In this document: in pieces, positions 53,282 to 64,000 of the stretch | How positions within the stretch are numbered: the stretch's first letter is position 1 | How the letters are laid out: every line of letters begins with the position of its first letter | Source: Dasyornis broadbenti | Taxonomy: Eukaryota; Chordata; Aves; Passeriformes; Dasyornithidae | NCBI GenBank assembly: GCA_013397935.1 | Contig: VZRN01003162.1 | Span: 473,228 to 537,227, forward strand | Direction of reading: 5' to 3' | Length of the DNA: 64,000 nt | Notes under the pieces: generated by a model | The model's database searches: none | Told to the model about the DNA's origin: nothing | The model's input: only the letters and a program-made list of their open reading frames with translations | Program-made: the position numbers and the translations under genes

Positions 53282-53438
53282 CTCCAGAGAACCTATTGAT
53301 GAACCATTTATGTGGTTCCAGAATATGATTTTGCATCTGGGCCCTGTAAGGGAGATGACTGGGGTAGCAACTTTAGCTGTGTAACCAAATTCTCCCTTTG
53401 AGCTGTCTGCAAACAGGCACCAGCCTTCTTCAGTGCAC
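53282..53438 (-). CDS. MALRD1: MALRD1 exon: middle of first visible MAM domain (intact)
   Basis: 157 bases: one base completing a codon from the previous exon, then 52 open codons. The acceptor is ...CTCTGAGCAG and the donor is GTATGG. The peptide starts CTEEGWCLFADSSKGEFG, then ATPVISLTGPRC, then a FWNHINGSSIGSLE strand. This is the usual middle part of a MAM domain (the ...YLYADSS... and ...SFWYHM... core). It has no stop and no frameshift, and the conserved cysteine before the FWNH strand is present. Entry phase is 2 and exit phase 0, matching the next exon at 49875. The MAM start that should precede it was not found in the 10.5 kb upstream, where an LTR has inserted. Confidence 0.93.
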
Positions 53439-53719
53439 CTGCTCAGAGAAAAAGGGTTATAATTTATTAAAACAAAACATTTCATCATAATTAATTTATT
53501 ATTGCAATATTTCCTCAGATAGCATCTGCTGTCTGGGTATCCAGATGCATCTTAGTGTGTAGCCAGAATCCAAAAAAAAATCTGGCAAAGGCAGCTAGTA
53601 CTTTCATATCAGAGACAGGCAAAAAGAAAAAGAGCTGAAGTCAACCCACAGGATCACGTAGATGTAGGTTAGAGGGACTCTGGCTTTGCCTACTTTCCTC
53701 GGGGAAATCAGAGGGTTTG

Positions 53720-54366
53720 ATTGTGGCGGTGCGCCGGGCCCTCTCTCCATCTGGCACCGCCGGAGTGGCCACTAGCACCACCGTCCCGGCTCCTGATACT
53801 GCCCCCGGGGAGTTCAGCATGTGGGTCAACACAGAGGTTGGTTGGGCTGATCCCCCCAGGAGCCTAAGCTCAGTAAAAGGAGTCTGAGGGCTGGCCACTC
53901 CCCTGGGGATGTCAATCCCCGGGGCTCTCCTCCCTTTCTTCTTGAACCTTCTCCATTTAGTTATCAATCAGTTTTGTCAATCCCTAAACCCTTCCCCTTG
54001 CTCCTCCCTTGTACCACCTTATCCCTAGAACTTTCCACTGTGTTCAGTTCCCCATTGGTTGCGTTCCTCGAACCCGCCCTTGAGTCCGCCCTGGGTCAGT
54101 GTTCATTGGTTTATTCATGGGAGGTAATTTGTTCCCATTGGCCCAGGGAATTATCTCCTCCCATCTCCCTTCCACTCCTCCCCCCCTTAAAAACCTGTGT
54201 CACCCGTTGTTTTGTGCCTTTTGTGTCTGGTTCCCTTGAGTGGAGTTTGCCTGCGTCTTTTCGCGAGGCTGAGGGAATAAAGGACATTCTAATTCACCAG
54301 CCCAGGAGGTCTCCTCTCTGCCTTTTGTCTCTGTCGGAGCTGCTTTTAACATCGGCTGCAGCCTAG
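53720..54366 (+). mobile_element. Endogenous retrovirus LTR (solo or partial), borders approximate
   Basis: A GC-rich block unlike its surroundings with a promoter layout: three ATTGG (inverted CCAAT) motifs near 54053, 54104 and 54137, a TTAAAA TATA-like box at 54187-54192 after a C-run, and an AATAAA polyadenylation signal at 54276-54281 followed by a CT/TG-rich stretch typical of U5. This order (CCAAT, TATA, poly(A) signal about 90 bases later) gives plus orientation, antisense to MALRD1. I saw no clear TG...CA ends or target duplication, so the borders are guesses. The GC-rich stretch to about 54600 may belong to the same element. No gag, pol or env reading frame is visible. Confidence 0.65.
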
Positions 54367-54610
54367 CCCACAGGGTGGGTCAAGGCAATAACATCGGCAA
54401 CAGCATCGGCTGCCTTGCCTGAGTGCAGAGCTGCTCTCCACAGGGGGTAGCAGCTTGCTACTTTCCCTGTGTGAGGGATCTGCACGTCGGGTCTGCCTCG
54501 GTGGCAGCGAGGCAGAGGCACCTGTTTGCTCACTAAGCTAACAGGCGACCTTCTGCACTGATTGTCCTCCTGCCTGGCCACGCCGGGCCAGTGAAGCGGT
54601 CAGCAGCGCG
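54367..54610. mobile_element. GC-rich stretch adjoining the LTR, possible retroviral leader
   Basis: The base composition matches the LTR and contrasts with the AT-rich intron after about 54610. Short ACATCGGC motifs recur at about 54350, 54391 and 54403, on both sides of the presumed LTR end. I see no primer-binding site, so this may be the rest of the LTR, leader sequence or a separate insertion. Confidence 0.35.
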
Positions 54611-57576
54611 ACATTTGATCCTGGCTTAAAGTCAAGAAAATCCAAGATATTGGGTGAAATTTTGTCTTCTAAACTACTGGGAAAGAAGAGGTTGCCCTTG
54701 AAGTAAACAGCAGACTCTTGATTGTACACAGAGACCAGAAGTAGAGTTTTAGTGTTTTGGGTATCTAAGATTTAGCCCCTGAAAACCTTACTTTCGAAAA
54801 TAAAATGCATTTGTTGCCCAAAAATAAGATTCTCTTCTCTCCAACAGAGGCGCTTCACGCTCAGTGCTCCTCAAAAGAATCTTTCCAACAAGTGCCTACA
54901 AACCTGACAATGGAGCCTGTGTTTTTAAATAGGTGCTGGCATTAGGTTTTCCCTCTTTTCAGTTTTCCTGATTGGCCAGGTTCTAAACAACCACTCTGTA
55001 AATTTGCATCACTACAGCTGTGAGAAGACAATGGTCATACCCAGCAAGCACTGCCAACAGAAACACAATATGCTCAGAGATGGCATCTTTTCAGAGACTG
55101 CAAATTCTGCCTATTGGGAAGGGTAAGAAATTTTATGGTATAGATTCAGAAACAGGCCTGCAAAAATCCTCACGAAGCAGAGACTGGTTCACTGCTTTTT
55201 AGCTGACTGCTTCTACCTCCCGTGGTGTCACACCAGAAAAGAAAACAAACAAACAAACAACAATTAAAAAGGCAACATTTTAAAATGTGGGACAAACCTT
55301 CATTTTGTGTAGATCATACACGTTACATGTGAGATCACTGAAGACTTCTAATAAAACCTCGCAGGGACCACGGTTTGTCTAGGGGGAATCCTATGGGGAA
55401 GAGTAATGATCTGGAACATTATCAAATCAGGATCTTCTCCATGGTCTTATTTTTCTTTTCATTCAAAGGTAGATGAGGTAGTTGCTGCTGAAGGCTTTCT
55501 TTTATCACTGAATCCTGGCAATTCAGACTTCTTTGTGATTACTGCATGCATTTACTTCATCCTTTGGCCTAAATATTAAAACGTTCTCCAAATAAACTCT
55601 GTGTGCTGTAACTAATAGTTGAAAACTGAAAACTCATAGATCTTTCAAGAAGCATGTATTTGGACAATTAATTTATTTCCCTCCTTTCTGCTGAAGAAAG
55701 CTGTTATTTCAAGGTAGCAATTTTAGGTTTCTTTTTTGCCTTGGTGCTGAGTATTCTACCAGAGTCTGTCTTGGAGGCAAAAGAGGATCCAGTACTCTTA
55801 AGGTTTGCAAAAATACTGGAAAAATCAGAATTTACTCTGCTTCTGGGAACTAATGCCTTCAATGGCCCAAGGGTGTCAGCACTGTATTTACAACAGCTTT
55901 CAAAAGGACTGTAAGAAGCAGAATGATAAAAAGCTGTGAAAAGCAATAGCACTTACAGCCCTTATACTTCCCAGAGTATTCAGTATTGTGCCCATGACTC
56001 TCGGTGAGATTAGTTTGAAACAGTGGCCAGGTATAATCAGTACTATGATGAAATTCAGTCATCCATCTCTTATTGGTATGTTCTGTCAGCCATTTTTGAC
56101 CTGAGGCAGCCCAAAGATCACATCCTTGCCCAGGTAGTACTGTCCTAGAGCATCCTAAGAAGGCAGGTATCATTGCAATTTTTCTGACCTTGTTTCAGTG
56201 TTTGCTATAAATATTCTATTTAAAACCAGTAAACCAGATGAATGTTCCCTGTATGAAACACTTCATAATGCCAGCCATTAAACATGGTGGTGGGTATGTG
56301 ATTACAAGAATATTAAAGTTGTGCGGGCAAGTAATGGGAAATGGAGGGATCAGAAGGGGACAGGTAAGTATGTGCAGAGCATCCTTGTTGGCTTTCACTC
56401 CTGTCATGGAAATTTTTACACTTAGGACTACAGTGACCTATTCATGTTTAAAAGGAAAGCTTTCTTCCAGTGAAAATTTACTTGCATCATGTTTGCTCGC
56501 AGGACAAAATAATTTCTCTGTCTTGAATTCTTAAGCTGCCTGGTATAGAAGCCTGCATGGATTTTCTGGGGAGGTGCATGTTCTACAGGGGGAAGAGTTT
56601 GAAGAAAGTAGTAAGTAACCATTCTGTTTGCAGAGAGCTCAAATGCTAGAGGGCCCACACCTTCTGTGGACACAAATTTTTTAGCAGATCCAATTAACGT
56701 ACATGCAATCATCTGTTCAGTTAGTCAAGTTCGGACTTTGAAAGTATAGGATTTCTTACCTGGTCTACTTGTATTTAAAACTAGTAAGAAATAGGCAGTG
56801 GCAAGGTATTCCAAAGCTTTCCATAAACATAAATTGTCAGTTTCTCTTACTCTGCTCCGAAGATGTTCTTGTCTTCACCCCCAGCCTTTGTTTTTTAAGT
56901 GGTCTTCAGGGAAAGTAATAGTTTCTTCATTGTGAGAGTTAATCAACTGACCCCTCCTTAAATTAATTTCTTTCCTATTGCATGAAAGTACTCCCCTGAT
57001 TTGTTTGGTTTTTGATTTTGTTGTTTTGGGTTTTTTTAAATCAGACCTCAAGAAGCTGGTGGTAACAAGTGTAAAACAAGGTATTTTTCAACATGTATAA
57101 TAGTGAATAAATCTGGCTTTCAAAGTAGATCTTACATAAGTGCAGAAATTCAACAGAATACAGGCAAACTCCCCTGCCAGTAGGTGCAGGAGCTCAGGCC
57201 AATTTAAAAAACTAATCCATGGAAAATCTCTTAGTTGGCAGCTATACTAAGTGTCATTAAAATCTCGATATTTACCCTTTGAAAATAATTAATTTTACCT
57301 CTGTACTGTAAGCATTCCCTATACAGAGACACTCATGTGCCAGTTCAATAATCCTAATTAATTTCAGAGGGAAATTCACAACATTTTAATGTATATAAAA
57401 CTTTCAACATGAGCAACTGACCTATACTGGCATACTTGTCTTTGTTAATAGCTTAATGTTTCAAATATCTCTTAAACTGTAGTTGGCAAAGAATGGGCAT
57501 TCAAAAAAGAATCTTCAAGCTATTTACCCCTTCAAGGCATTCAAAAGAACACAGTGAAGTGAATATACTAATCAGG

Positions 57577-57830
57577 GAAAAGCTAGGTGGGTTAAGAAAA
57601 GTTGGAGACCTGTCAAAAAATTAGGCCCATCTTAAATCTGGCAGTGTTATCAAGTCATGTCCCAAGTTGTGAATTACACATTTCACAGTACTAATTGTCT
57701 ATTGTTGCAATATCTGAAAGTGGATCAAAAATTATTCAGATGAACTTTCTTGCACAGCAAGTTCAAACTCTTATTTAATGAATTGTTGGACATCTATCAG
57801 TTTTAAAGTGTTAATTTGTCTATGTATCTT
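57577..57830 (+). repeat. Copy 1 of a 254-base direct duplication
   Basis: Runs from GAAAAGCTAGGTGGG to CTATGTATCTT and differs from copy 2 (57915-58168) by one base that I can see (A at 57796, G at 58134). Unique sequence continues to its left. Confidence 0.95.
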
Positions 57831-57913
57831 TGTCTTGGTTTGGAAGACAGACGTCTGCTAAGGCAGGTGGAAAACTGCCTTAGAGGATAAGACCTCTCCC
57901 CCCCACATTCGCT
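57831..57913. mobile_element. First 83 bases of an LTR, cut off at an assembly join
   Basis: Begins TGTCTTGGTTTGGAAGACAG and continues GTCTGCTAAGGCAGG, a start I associate with a songbird ERVL-type LTR. It is bounded on the left by unique sequence ending TATGTATCTT and on the right by a single N, after which the left flank is repeated. The rest of the element is missing. Confidence 0.6.
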
Positions 57914-57914
57914 N

Positions 57915-58168
57915 GAAAAGCTAGGTGGGTTAAGAAAAGTTGGAGACCTGTCAAAAAATTAGGCCCATCTTAAATCTGGCAGTGTTATCAAGTCATGTCC
58001 CAAGTTGTGAATTACACATTTCACAGTACTAATTGTCTATTGTTGCAATATCTGAAAGTGGATCAAAAATTATTCAGATGAACTTTCTTGCACAGCAAGT
58101 TCAAACTCTTATTTAATGAATTGTTGGACATCTGTCAGTTTTAAAGTGTTAATTTGTCTATGTATCTT
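57915..58168 (+). repeat. Copy 2 of a 254-base direct duplication
   Basis: Starts directly after the N at 57914 and has the same length as copy 1. It continues to the right into unique sequence (CTACAAATTG). With copy 1 it brackets the LTR start, which points to an assembly artefact at a heterozygous insertion. Confidence 0.95.
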
Positions 58169-60451
58169 CTACAAATTGTTTGAGGATGCCTGATTGAACA
58201 CTTAAATGGACCCATAAAGTACTCTTTACTCATTATTTTTCTTTAGGACTGAAAACTAAACCTTATTAGAAAACAAACAACTCCCTTTCACTAAAAAGTT
58301 CTGATTTCCTTCCAAATCTCAGCGCTAATGAGAAAAACAAACAAACAGAAAACACAGCCTGCAGAAGGAAATTTTAGTTTCCTTAGAGTTATAAGTATCC
58401 CAATGATTATCACACGATACTAAAGTTTGAAATTCAGAAAGCAACAACCTCCACATGCATTTCCATTTTTCCTGATTTTATATATCCATTAAAACTGTTC
58501 ATTATCCATCGGGCAAATCAGAGCCCCACAGACATATTGCAGCTATTATCCATTGAAAGTATTGTTCTTCACCTCTTCAACACCATCTGTTCAGAATCTG
58601 CCAGGTGAGTAACCTGCTATTAGAACAGATGGGTTTTTCTGTATAGAGAAAAAAAAAATAGTGGCCAGGGAAACCCATCAGGGCACTAGACGTCATTCAA
58701 AAGAAGCACTTTCTTGACCAAAGGGGAAGGATTGTGGGATTCTGGACATATCAGGGAAATGTGGACCAACAAAACTCAAGCTGATGGTTTGAACCAGACA
58801 AGACGGTGGCTTCAGTTTGCATTCTCCACATCCTTGGCATCCTTTGTCAGGGTAGTGGGGCTGGGGGAGATCACTCTCTTCTCTAGATCCTTTCTCCCAA
58901 AGCACAGGCAACCAGCTGACAGAAGTTTTGACAAAGTTAAAGCATTTGCAGCTTTTTTGTTTTAGATTAACTAGGATTTCCTAGCTAAAAAACATTTCAT
59001 CAAAAGATTTCTGAGAAAAAATATTAGCTATTAGGGAGTTAAATGATACCGTTTTAATGCCTAAAAAACATATTTATGAGAAAATATTGGTGTTTTCGTC
59101 ATTTTGTTCTTGTACTGTCATCAGAATAAAGCATTGATATTTTAATGCCTTATCTATTTCACACCAGGTGGTTATAAACTGTGGTGCTTTGGCCTTTTCA
59201 TCATGCTAACTTCATTTTCTGTTGGTTCCTATTAATTCTTGTTCACACTGTCAAAACCAGATGATATGAAAGTTCTGGTAAAAATTTATGGAGGCATAAA
59301 AAGAAAACTTGTAATATTCTAGCAACAAAAGTTGTAATACAAATACAGGGCATACAGGAGTCATTATTACAATATTTCAAAGGAAACAGGCAAAGACACG
59401 AGGACAGTTTAAACTTTATGTGTTCATATAGAGTCTAATGTAACTTCAATATTAAGTGTAAAATGGGGAAGCTGTGTACATATTGTGCCTTTTACTTGAA
59501 ATTTACCTATATGGTGGGAAACTTGAAAAGTCAGTATAAAAATTTAGAAATATTACAGAAAGTGTTATAAAAATATATATAGAGAATAAGCCTCCTTCAA
59601 AAAGAAAAAAAAAAAAAAAGAAAGGTAAACCTTAACATTTTCCTCAACACTCCATCTGCCTGGAGAAATCATAAAAAATGCTACAAAAATTCAGAAGCGA
59701 AAGACACCTTAATACTCAAGCACTCATTCAAGAAGAAATTTATCCCCTCCTTTATAGTCTGGGTAACAGCTCCTCAATGCCCTGCCCACTGTGCTCATTA
59801 GTTCAGACAGGTGGCCACAGGTGACATAGGAAGGAGAGGGTACTCATGTGATAGACACTGCCAGGATTTTATTCAAGGTGTAAAGTGACTGTAAACGTGA
59901 AAGAAATGTGGCAGGGCACGTATGTTTAGGAAGCATGAGAAGATTGATGATGAGAAAGAAGGAAAAGGAGCAAAAAAAATAACGTGCTTCTTTCATATAC
60001 TTACTAAACATTCATTGTCTGCACCAGAAATACTTTTGACTACTTATCCTTCTTCAGGTAATATAGGATGGCCTATTATAGATCATAACATATGAACAAA
60101 ACCTCCACAGACCTCTTCTTGCAGTGTTTGACACATAACATATACATAGGCTTAAAAAAGTTTCTTCCTTGAATAAAGATTGTTGCAGCTGTGAGGATGT
60201 TGTTTCAGGAAAAGAATCTATACTCAAAATTAAAATGTTATAAAATGTGTAATTTCCAATATTCCTAAAGGACTATAAGAACTCCAATAATTTAATTAAT
60301 TCTACGCATCAGATAAAGATTTTCTCTGCTGAACACTTCCAACCACTTAAGTATTAATAGGTCTTAAACAGTCAGTAACTGAAATCTGTATCTAACAACT
60401 AGAAGAAAAAAAAGAAAGGAAGGCTTTCCTTGAATCAAATTTAAGTATTTC

Positions 60452-60479
60452 NNNNNNNNNNNNNNNNNNNNNNNNNNNN
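60452..60479. other. Assembly gap next to A-rich repeat
   Basis: 28 N followed by an A-rich tract of AACAAAAAAC type up to about 60520. Confidence 0.95.
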
Positions 60480-63400
60480 AACAAAAAACAAAAAACAAAA
60501 CAAAAAAAAAAAACAGAGAGAGAATTGAGAGCAAGCAGTTGTTAGGAATATATTTTCACTTGCAGCCACGTGTTAAAACAATTTCAAATTGGTTATTCCA
60601 AAAAAGAGTAAGTTCTCCTATTATGATCCGAAACTTTTTTTTCTAGTAACCTCTCACATCCATTAACATTTAATATTAAGGCATAATGAACTCAGAAATA
60701 ATAAAAAAATGTAATATGATTGGTATGCCATCACAAAGTAGACAAATTTTTTGGATGAATGCTTTCTGAAAGGATGTCATAGATCTATTTCCATTTGCAG
60801 AAGCCCCTACTTGTGTTTACAGCTGTCGGTAAAATGCTGGATGTCAACAGTCTTAGTTCTGTGCACAGTGCTAGAGAAAAAAATTTCTATCTTGAGCGTC
60901 TAAACTTTGGCAGATGAATACAGGATTGAGTTCAATGGTTAATTCAAGCTGAATGGAACCAAAGGTGCTTAACACACCAAACCACGAGTCATACCGAGAC
61001 CTCTAACTGGACACTGACATTAGAAAGTTGCTCAAAAGAAAATCACCAGAAACATGATAAGGAATTCCTGTACTAAATAAAACTGTGGTATATTTATTAT
61101 TGGATCCTAAGAGTCAAAATTCCAAAAGAAAATTTCTATCTGTAACAATGCTCCAAGTGTATCACATAAAACTTTGCTGCCTTGTTTTATATAATAAATA
61201 TGAATTCCAGAAAGAAAATGAGTTGGCAATGTTTTACCCACACAAAATGATTAAAGTCTTCACAGTTTAATTTATTTTCATTATGAGATTAATCTCATAC
61301 TCTGGCATCCTAACATAAGAGGCAAAAAAGACTTTGGGTACATTCTCTTTCTTTGTACAAAATTAGGTTTGATTAGGTTGTGATTACTTGCAATGAAACA
61401 ATTTGACATCATCCCGCAAATAATTTCTGGCCATTAGCTTTTTCTTAAAAGTAAATGGTATTATTTAAATTGGACACACAAGGGAAAAAACCCAACAACC
61501 AGCAAACAAACAAAAAACCCCAACAAATGAGAAAAATCACACACACAATACTTTATCATTTTTTCTTCTGTTTCGAAATTCTTAGAATCTCAAATTTAAA
61601 ACATTTCTTGACTATTGAAAAATCTGCTGGGCTTAAGTATATTACGTAAAACCTTTCATTTTGCCTAATTTTTCCTGTCCTGAATTCTGATAATGATTGT
61701 CTGAAAAGCAGACACAAAAGTAAAACAGATGTGTTAAAAATATGTTTATCAGGGGAGCTATTTACACAGCAATAATTATGATGTCAGGTTAGAATTTTAT
61801 CTCTGCATCCATTTTTTGTTTGATTCATTAGAGTTGATGCATGAATTATCAGATCAATTAAGTCACTACAAAGTTTTCAATTAACAGTGGTACCCAAATA
61901 TCATTCATAATGTCAAAGAATTGCTGCATCACCAACCAGATTCTCTGAAGAAGAAACAAACTGATAGACGTATCCATTTGCTGTGTCAATTCTATACCCT
62001 TTTTTAAGCCTACACAAACTGATATGTTTATTGTTATAGCTTTTAGAAAAAACCTAACTGTAATAGAGAATTCCATTTCCTAAGTATAGAAACGTGTCAC
62101 AGGAGCTCTACATTCATATATGAAGAGTGGTCTTCTCAGTGCACGATATCAATGTCACCTAGTCCTTTCCACAACACACAACACGTTTTCTAGCCCAAAC
62201 CAGGGATTGTCAGGCTTCCATGGCAGACTCCCATAATGGCTTCTGTTCCTCCAGCCTTGGGTTTCTCTATACACATACAAGCTGTTCTCTCTATTTCCAA
62301 AGTAATTACTTTCACTTAATTAATGTAATTACAGCTTCAAAGTCTCACACCTCCACCTCTCAATTCACCAGCCTACATGTGGCTAGCCCAAATACTTATT
62401 CTGGGGAAGCAGATGGTTTGACTCCAAGTGTTCACAGGTATTTTTGCTGAAAGAATTCATTGTAAGCTGCACTGCCAAGTCTTCTTGCATCAGGATGAAT
62501 CCAAACATTTCTATAGATAGTCCTGCATATTTTATTTTAATTTGCAAACATACAAGATTACAGTAATACAGCTTGTCTAGTCTAACTCCATGGAAATTTG
62601 GGGAAAATGGATGAGAAAATAAAACTAAACGTTGCAGGGTTTTAATTCAACAAAACTGCTGCTCTGCATCTCCTCTGGCAATTTGGAAGCATCTATTTTC
62701 TGTACTTCTCTATAGGCCAATAAACAAAGGGAAGGGGGAAACCACAGAACCAAACTGCATCTCATGTGAAACATTATTAGGGCAATACATTTCAGAGTTG
62801 CCTGAAAACCACAATCTCTATGGGTCATTTACTTTCTCTTTTCATCAGTCCTATTCAATACACTGTTAGTTTCAATAAACCCTGAAAATATGTTGAAAAC
62901 CAGTAACACAATTCCATGTATCACTGTGCCAGTGCAAATCTGTAGTGGAAAGGTTGTGAGGGAGTTTACTCAGAACATATACAGGGCTGGTATTGGCTAA
63001 TATATAACAATTAAATAGAAGTCAATGAAAGATTTGACAGCTAATTTATTGCAAACAATTGCTTTTTTTTATGGAATACACTTCCTTTTCCTATATAATG
63101 TAGAGACCTAGAAACAACTAGATAGCATTGTAATTCTTTACTATTATTGAATGATTTTTTGTAGGTTTGGTATTGTTGTTTGGGGATTTTTTAAAAAAAA
63201 ATACAGTAATTTTGATGAAGTACACAGTGAAACTAACATATTGAGCTCACTCTTTAATAGTGATAGAAATTCAGGCTGAGTGAATGCAATATGATGTCAC
63301 TTTAAACTAGTAGAAATATAGCAAAGACTTTGTTGGACTGGTCTTAATCTAAAGACCAGCTTTGCACTCTATGGGCTATTGTCACAGAAAGTAAACATAC

Positions 63401-64000
63401 ACGTCACTAGAACTAGGCAGGAATTTTGTTGTTCAGAATATTTATTCTGTAGAGAAATTTTCTTATTAATGAAGTTGTATAACACTGAAAATTGTTTGTA
63501 CTCAATATATTTGTTAGTTACCTGTAGGGATTTTTTTTTTTTTTTCCAATAAATCTTACTGTTACTTTCAACTGGAATACATTGAATTAATGCATTTTTT
63601 AAAAACACGTTTCTTACTTAAAAATACCCCCACACATTTGAAACCAAATGTTCATGCAGAAAATCTAATTTTTGCTCCTTGAGATAAATCAAAGGAGTGT
63701 CTTTGAGGGAGCAAGTAGCTACCTTAAGCAATCTACCTAGAATGCAGTATTAATTTACAAGTCTCCACTGAGAGAATAGAAATATTTTACATTTTAATAT
63801 GAAGTTGTGTTCTTTACCAGAAAAATGGTAAAATAAAAATAAATGGTGAATGTCAACTAAACTCAGCTCTAACTACAGTATTTAGTTAATAGTCAATAAG
63901 CTCTGACTACAGTAGTTTTGAACTGCATTAGTTAAATAGTAAATGAGTGCAGAATTCACAGGACCTATTGTGTTAACTTGTACTGCTCACCCTTGGCCAA

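Larger units (their letters stand above)
5942..53438 (-). pseudogene. MALRD1: MALRD1 (Diet1) internal part, eight exons, probably inactivated
   Basis: In mammals MALRD1 is a type I membrane protein of enterocytes, built of alternating MAM and LDL-receptor class A domains. It raises FGF15/19 output and thereby restrains hepatic bile acid synthesis (established knowledge). Eight exons on the minus strand match that architecture in order, with canonical AG acceptors, GT donors and phases that join exactly. Together they give about 1.6 kb of coding sequence: most of one MAM domain, an LDLa repeat, a MAM domain, a linker, an LDLa repeat and a MAM domain. The residues agree with human MALRD1 as I remember it, including the stretches GKLRNFE and TRDLGGGAAI. 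Six exons contain frame-breaking changes. Gene identity is near certain. Loss of function is likely but must be separated from assembly error. The first and last exons are not in the window. Confidence 0.85.
53439..64000. other. Region upstream of the first visible MALRD1 exon
   Basis: The previous MALRD1 exon should encode the start of a MAM domain (C.FE..LCGW...DHT) and end in phase 2. I could not find it on the minus strand here, so the intron probably extends past the right edge. The stretch contains an LTR (about 53720-54366), the allele-like duplication at 57577-58168, a gap at 60452-60479 and unexplained open frames at 55704-56173. Confidence 0.55.

Noticed and set aside
53641..53967. 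108-codon minus-strand open frame
   Set aside because: Opposite to the LTR's orientation and partly within it. GC-rich DNA has few stops, and no retroviral or host domain was recognised.
53974..54366. 130-codon plus-strand open frame
   Set aside because: Lies within the LTR over its promoter and U5-like parts; an incidental frame in GC-rich sequence.
56238..56534. Plus-strand open frame with AIKHGGGYVI, resembling the KHGGG motif of Tc1-type transposases
   Set aside because: Only this short motif fits. The usual VWGC continuation and the catalytic acidic residues are not visible, so it is probably chance.

Overview
The window is vertebrate nuclear DNA, AT-rich and almost wholly intronic. 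A bird, probably a songbird, fits best: there are 3' fragments of CR1 LINEs, a GC-rich endogenous-retrovirus LTR, and an LTR start of a type I remember from songbird genomes. This host call rests on memory of repeat families, not on a search. Two runs of N (31898-31929, 60452-60479) and a single N (57914) mark assembly joins.

The only gene I can support lies on the minus strand and spans 5942-53438. It is MALRD1 (Diet1; MAM and LDL-receptor class A domain containing 1), a large membrane protein of gut epithelium that in mammals tunes FGF15/19 output and so bile acid synthesis. Eight consecutive internal exons can be read, in transcription order: 53438-53282, 49875-49753, 48868-48665, 45320-45071, 44036-43738, 29955-29710, 28057-27900 and 6120-5942. 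Their splice phases chain without a gap (2-0, 0-2, 2-1, 1-0, 0-1, 1-1, 1-0, 0-1). They encode most of one MAM domain, an LDLa repeat, a second MAM domain, a linker, a second LDLa repeat and a third MAM domain. Earlier and later exons lie outside the window or were not recognised.

The main result is that this copy looks broken. Six of the eight exons carry lesions against the reading frame and the family: one in-frame TAA, one 2-base deficit, five 1-base frameshifts (one in a C run, one in an A5 run, three in a single exon) and one ambiguous extra base near a splice donor. One LDLa repeat has also lost its first cysteine. Two exons are clean. All splice acceptors and GT donors survive, and the exons keep the expected family lengths once the indels are allowed for. 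This suggests either recent loss of MALRD1 in this lineage or a poorly polished assembly. Four of the indels sit in same-base runs and could be sequencing errors. The TAA, the 2-base deficit and one extra base are harder to explain that way.

The rest is introns with scattered repeats: CR1 pieces at about 7743-7990 (minus), 45925-46364 (plus) and 50009-50225 (minus), a songbird-type interspersed repeat at about 40640-41040, an LTR at about 53720-54366, and simple repeats. At 57577-58168 a 254-base block occurs twice, separated by the first 83 bases of an LTR and one N. This is best read as two alleles, with and without an LTR insertion, placed end to end by the assembler. I found no RNA gene, CRISPR array or complete nested gene.
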